Positions 5,795 to 6,561 of a stretch of DNA of 6,561 nucleotides are shown here, piece after piece. The position numbers and the translations under genes are program-made. The stretch is taken from the NCBI GenBank assembly GCA_027064745.1, contig JAMOPD010000370.1, forward strand, positions 1 to 6,561, written 5' to 3'. The first letter of the stretch is position 1. Every line of letters begins with the position of its first letter. Under the pieces are notes generated by a model. The model ran no database searches, was not told the origin of the DNA, and was given only the letters and a program-made list of their open reading frames with translations. Origin of the DNA: Thermococcaceae archaeon. Its GTDB lineage: Archaea; Methanobacteriota_B; Thermococci; Thermococcales; Thermococcaceae.

Positions 5795-6561
5795 TCACTC
5801 AAACTCAATCGTCGCTGGAGGCTTGTTTGTTATGTCGTAGAGCACTCTCCCCACTTGGGGAACCTCGCTTGTTATCCTGAAAGCTATCCTTTGGAGAACA
5901 TCAAAAGGCACATTCATAGCGTTGGCTGTCATTCCGTCGAGGCTCTCCACCACGCGGACGGCTATTGTTTCTTTGTAAGCCCTTATGTCTCCCTGCACGC
6001 CAACGGTCTTAACTCCTAAGAGGACGGCAAAGGCCTGCCACGGCTTTAGCTTAGCCTTCTCAATTTCTTCCTCGACGATAGCGTTGGCCTCTCTAACGAT
6101 TGCAACCTTCTCGGGCGTTACCTCACCCAACACCCTCACCGCCAATCCCGGCCCAGGGAATGGCATTCTATTGTATATCCTCTCTGGAAGACCAAGCTCT
6201 TTAGCGACTTCCCTAACCTCATCTTTGTATAAATCCCTCAGCGGCTCGATTAGCTCTAAGTTGAGCCTCTCAGGCAAACCACCGACATTGTGGTGGCTCT
6301 TTATCTTTCCTTGGCTTTCAATCCAGTCCGGAGCTATGGTACCTTGAATTAAGAAGTCAGCATTTATTTCATTGGCAACCTCTTCAAAGACGTCTATGAA
6401 AACTTTCCCGATTATCTTGCGTTTCTCCTCTGGGTCAACTACTCCCTTCAACGCTTCAAAGAAGCGCTCCTGAGCGTCGACGTAGATGAGGTTTAAGCCA
6501 AACTCGTCCCTAAATGTCTTTATGACGAACTCTGGCTCTCCCTTCCTCAAGAAGCCGGTGT
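5795..6561 (-). CDS. guaAb: GMP synthase ATP-pyrophosphatase subunit, 5' end outside window
   Basis: Adenylates XMP with ATP and aminates it with ammonia from GuaAa to form GMP, the last step of guanine nucleotide synthesis. 254 codons are visible, and the frame runs off the window end (T-G-F-L-R-K-G-E). The TTG at 6550 is therefore an internal Leu, not a start. About 50 N-terminal residues, including the SGGVDSS P-loop of the N-type ATP pyrophosphatase, are missing compared with the roughly 308-residue stand-alone archaeal enzyme. Counting from that Leu, visible signatures are [11 protein letters not shown] (69-79) with SHHNVGGLP (85-93), [10 protein letters not shown] (130-139), and the dimerisation/XMP-binding C-terminal domain ending [12 protein letters not shown] (228-239) and [10 protein letters not shown] (242-251), typical of GMP synthases. 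The gene appears intact within the window. It is followed after 35 nt by the antitoxin gene rather than by guaAa. Confidence 0.95.
   Translation of the reverse strand, partial: TGFLRKGEPEFVIKTFRDEFGLNLIYVDAQERFFEALKGVVDPEEKRKIIGKVFIDVFEEVANEINADFLIQGTIAPDWIESQGKIKSHHNVGGLPERLNLELIEPLRDLYKDEVREVAKELGLPERIYNRMPFPGPGLAVRVLGEVTPEKVAIVREANAIVEEEIEKAKLKPWQAFAVLLGVKTVGVQGDIRAYKETIAVRVVESLDGMTANAMNVPFDVLQRIAFRITSEVPQVGRVLYDITNKPPATIEFE

Noticed and set aside
5985..6347. Plus-strand 120-codon frame opposite guaAb
   Set aside because: Ser/Thr/Leu-rich antisense translation of conserved GMP synthase codons.
6548..6550. TTG as the start codon of guaAb
   Set aside because: The frame continues to the window edge and encodes T-G-F-L-R-K-G-E, part of the conserved enzyme; the real start is outside the window.

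Overview
The window looks like chromosomal DNA of a hyperthermophilic euryarchaeon of the Thermococcales (Thermococcus/Pyrococcus group). The reasons are the split GMP synthase (separate glutaminase and ATP-pyrophosphatase genes), ribosome binding sites of the GGTGAT/GAGGTGGT type with 4-9 nt spacing, Lys/Glu-rich proteins, AGG/AGA arginine codons, and tight operons. The genus is an inference from gene content; species cannot be settled by eye.

Region 1 (1-4462, + strand) is one compact five-gene operon for activated sulfate. It reads: the C-terminal part of ATP sulfurylase (sat, cut by the window start), a DHH-family phosphoesterase, a type I phosphodiesterase/nucleotide pyrophosphatase of the alkaline phosphatase superfamily, APS kinase (cysC), and a TauE/SafE-type membrane permease. 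There is no intergenic space beyond a few bases. At three of the four junctions the upstream TGA stop lies inside the next gene's ribosome binding site, and at the fourth the genes share ATGA. The likely logic is: permease moves sulfate or a related oxyanion, Sat makes APS, CysC makes PAPS, and the DHH enzyme clears the by-product PAP. The phosphodiesterase has no certain role. Neither a PAPS reductase nor a sulfotransferase is present, so the consumer of PAPS is not in view.

Region 2 (4463-4547) is a short AT-rich convergent gap with a weak hairpin and no gene.

Region 3 (4548-6561, - strand) holds the two halves of GMP synthase, guaAb (5' end beyond the window) and guaAa, separated by a toxin-antitoxin pair: an AF2212-like antitoxin and a VapC-type PIN-domain toxin. 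The toxin gene overlaps the guaAa start by 4 nt (ATGA), and the guaAa ribosome binding site lies in the last toxin codons. A 35-nt T-rich gap lies between guaAb and the antitoxin and could carry a terminator, a promoter, or both. A toxin-antitoxin module wired into an essential purine biosynthesis operon is the most unusual arrangement seen here.

No tRNA, rRNA, CRISPR array, insertion sequence or origin was recognised.
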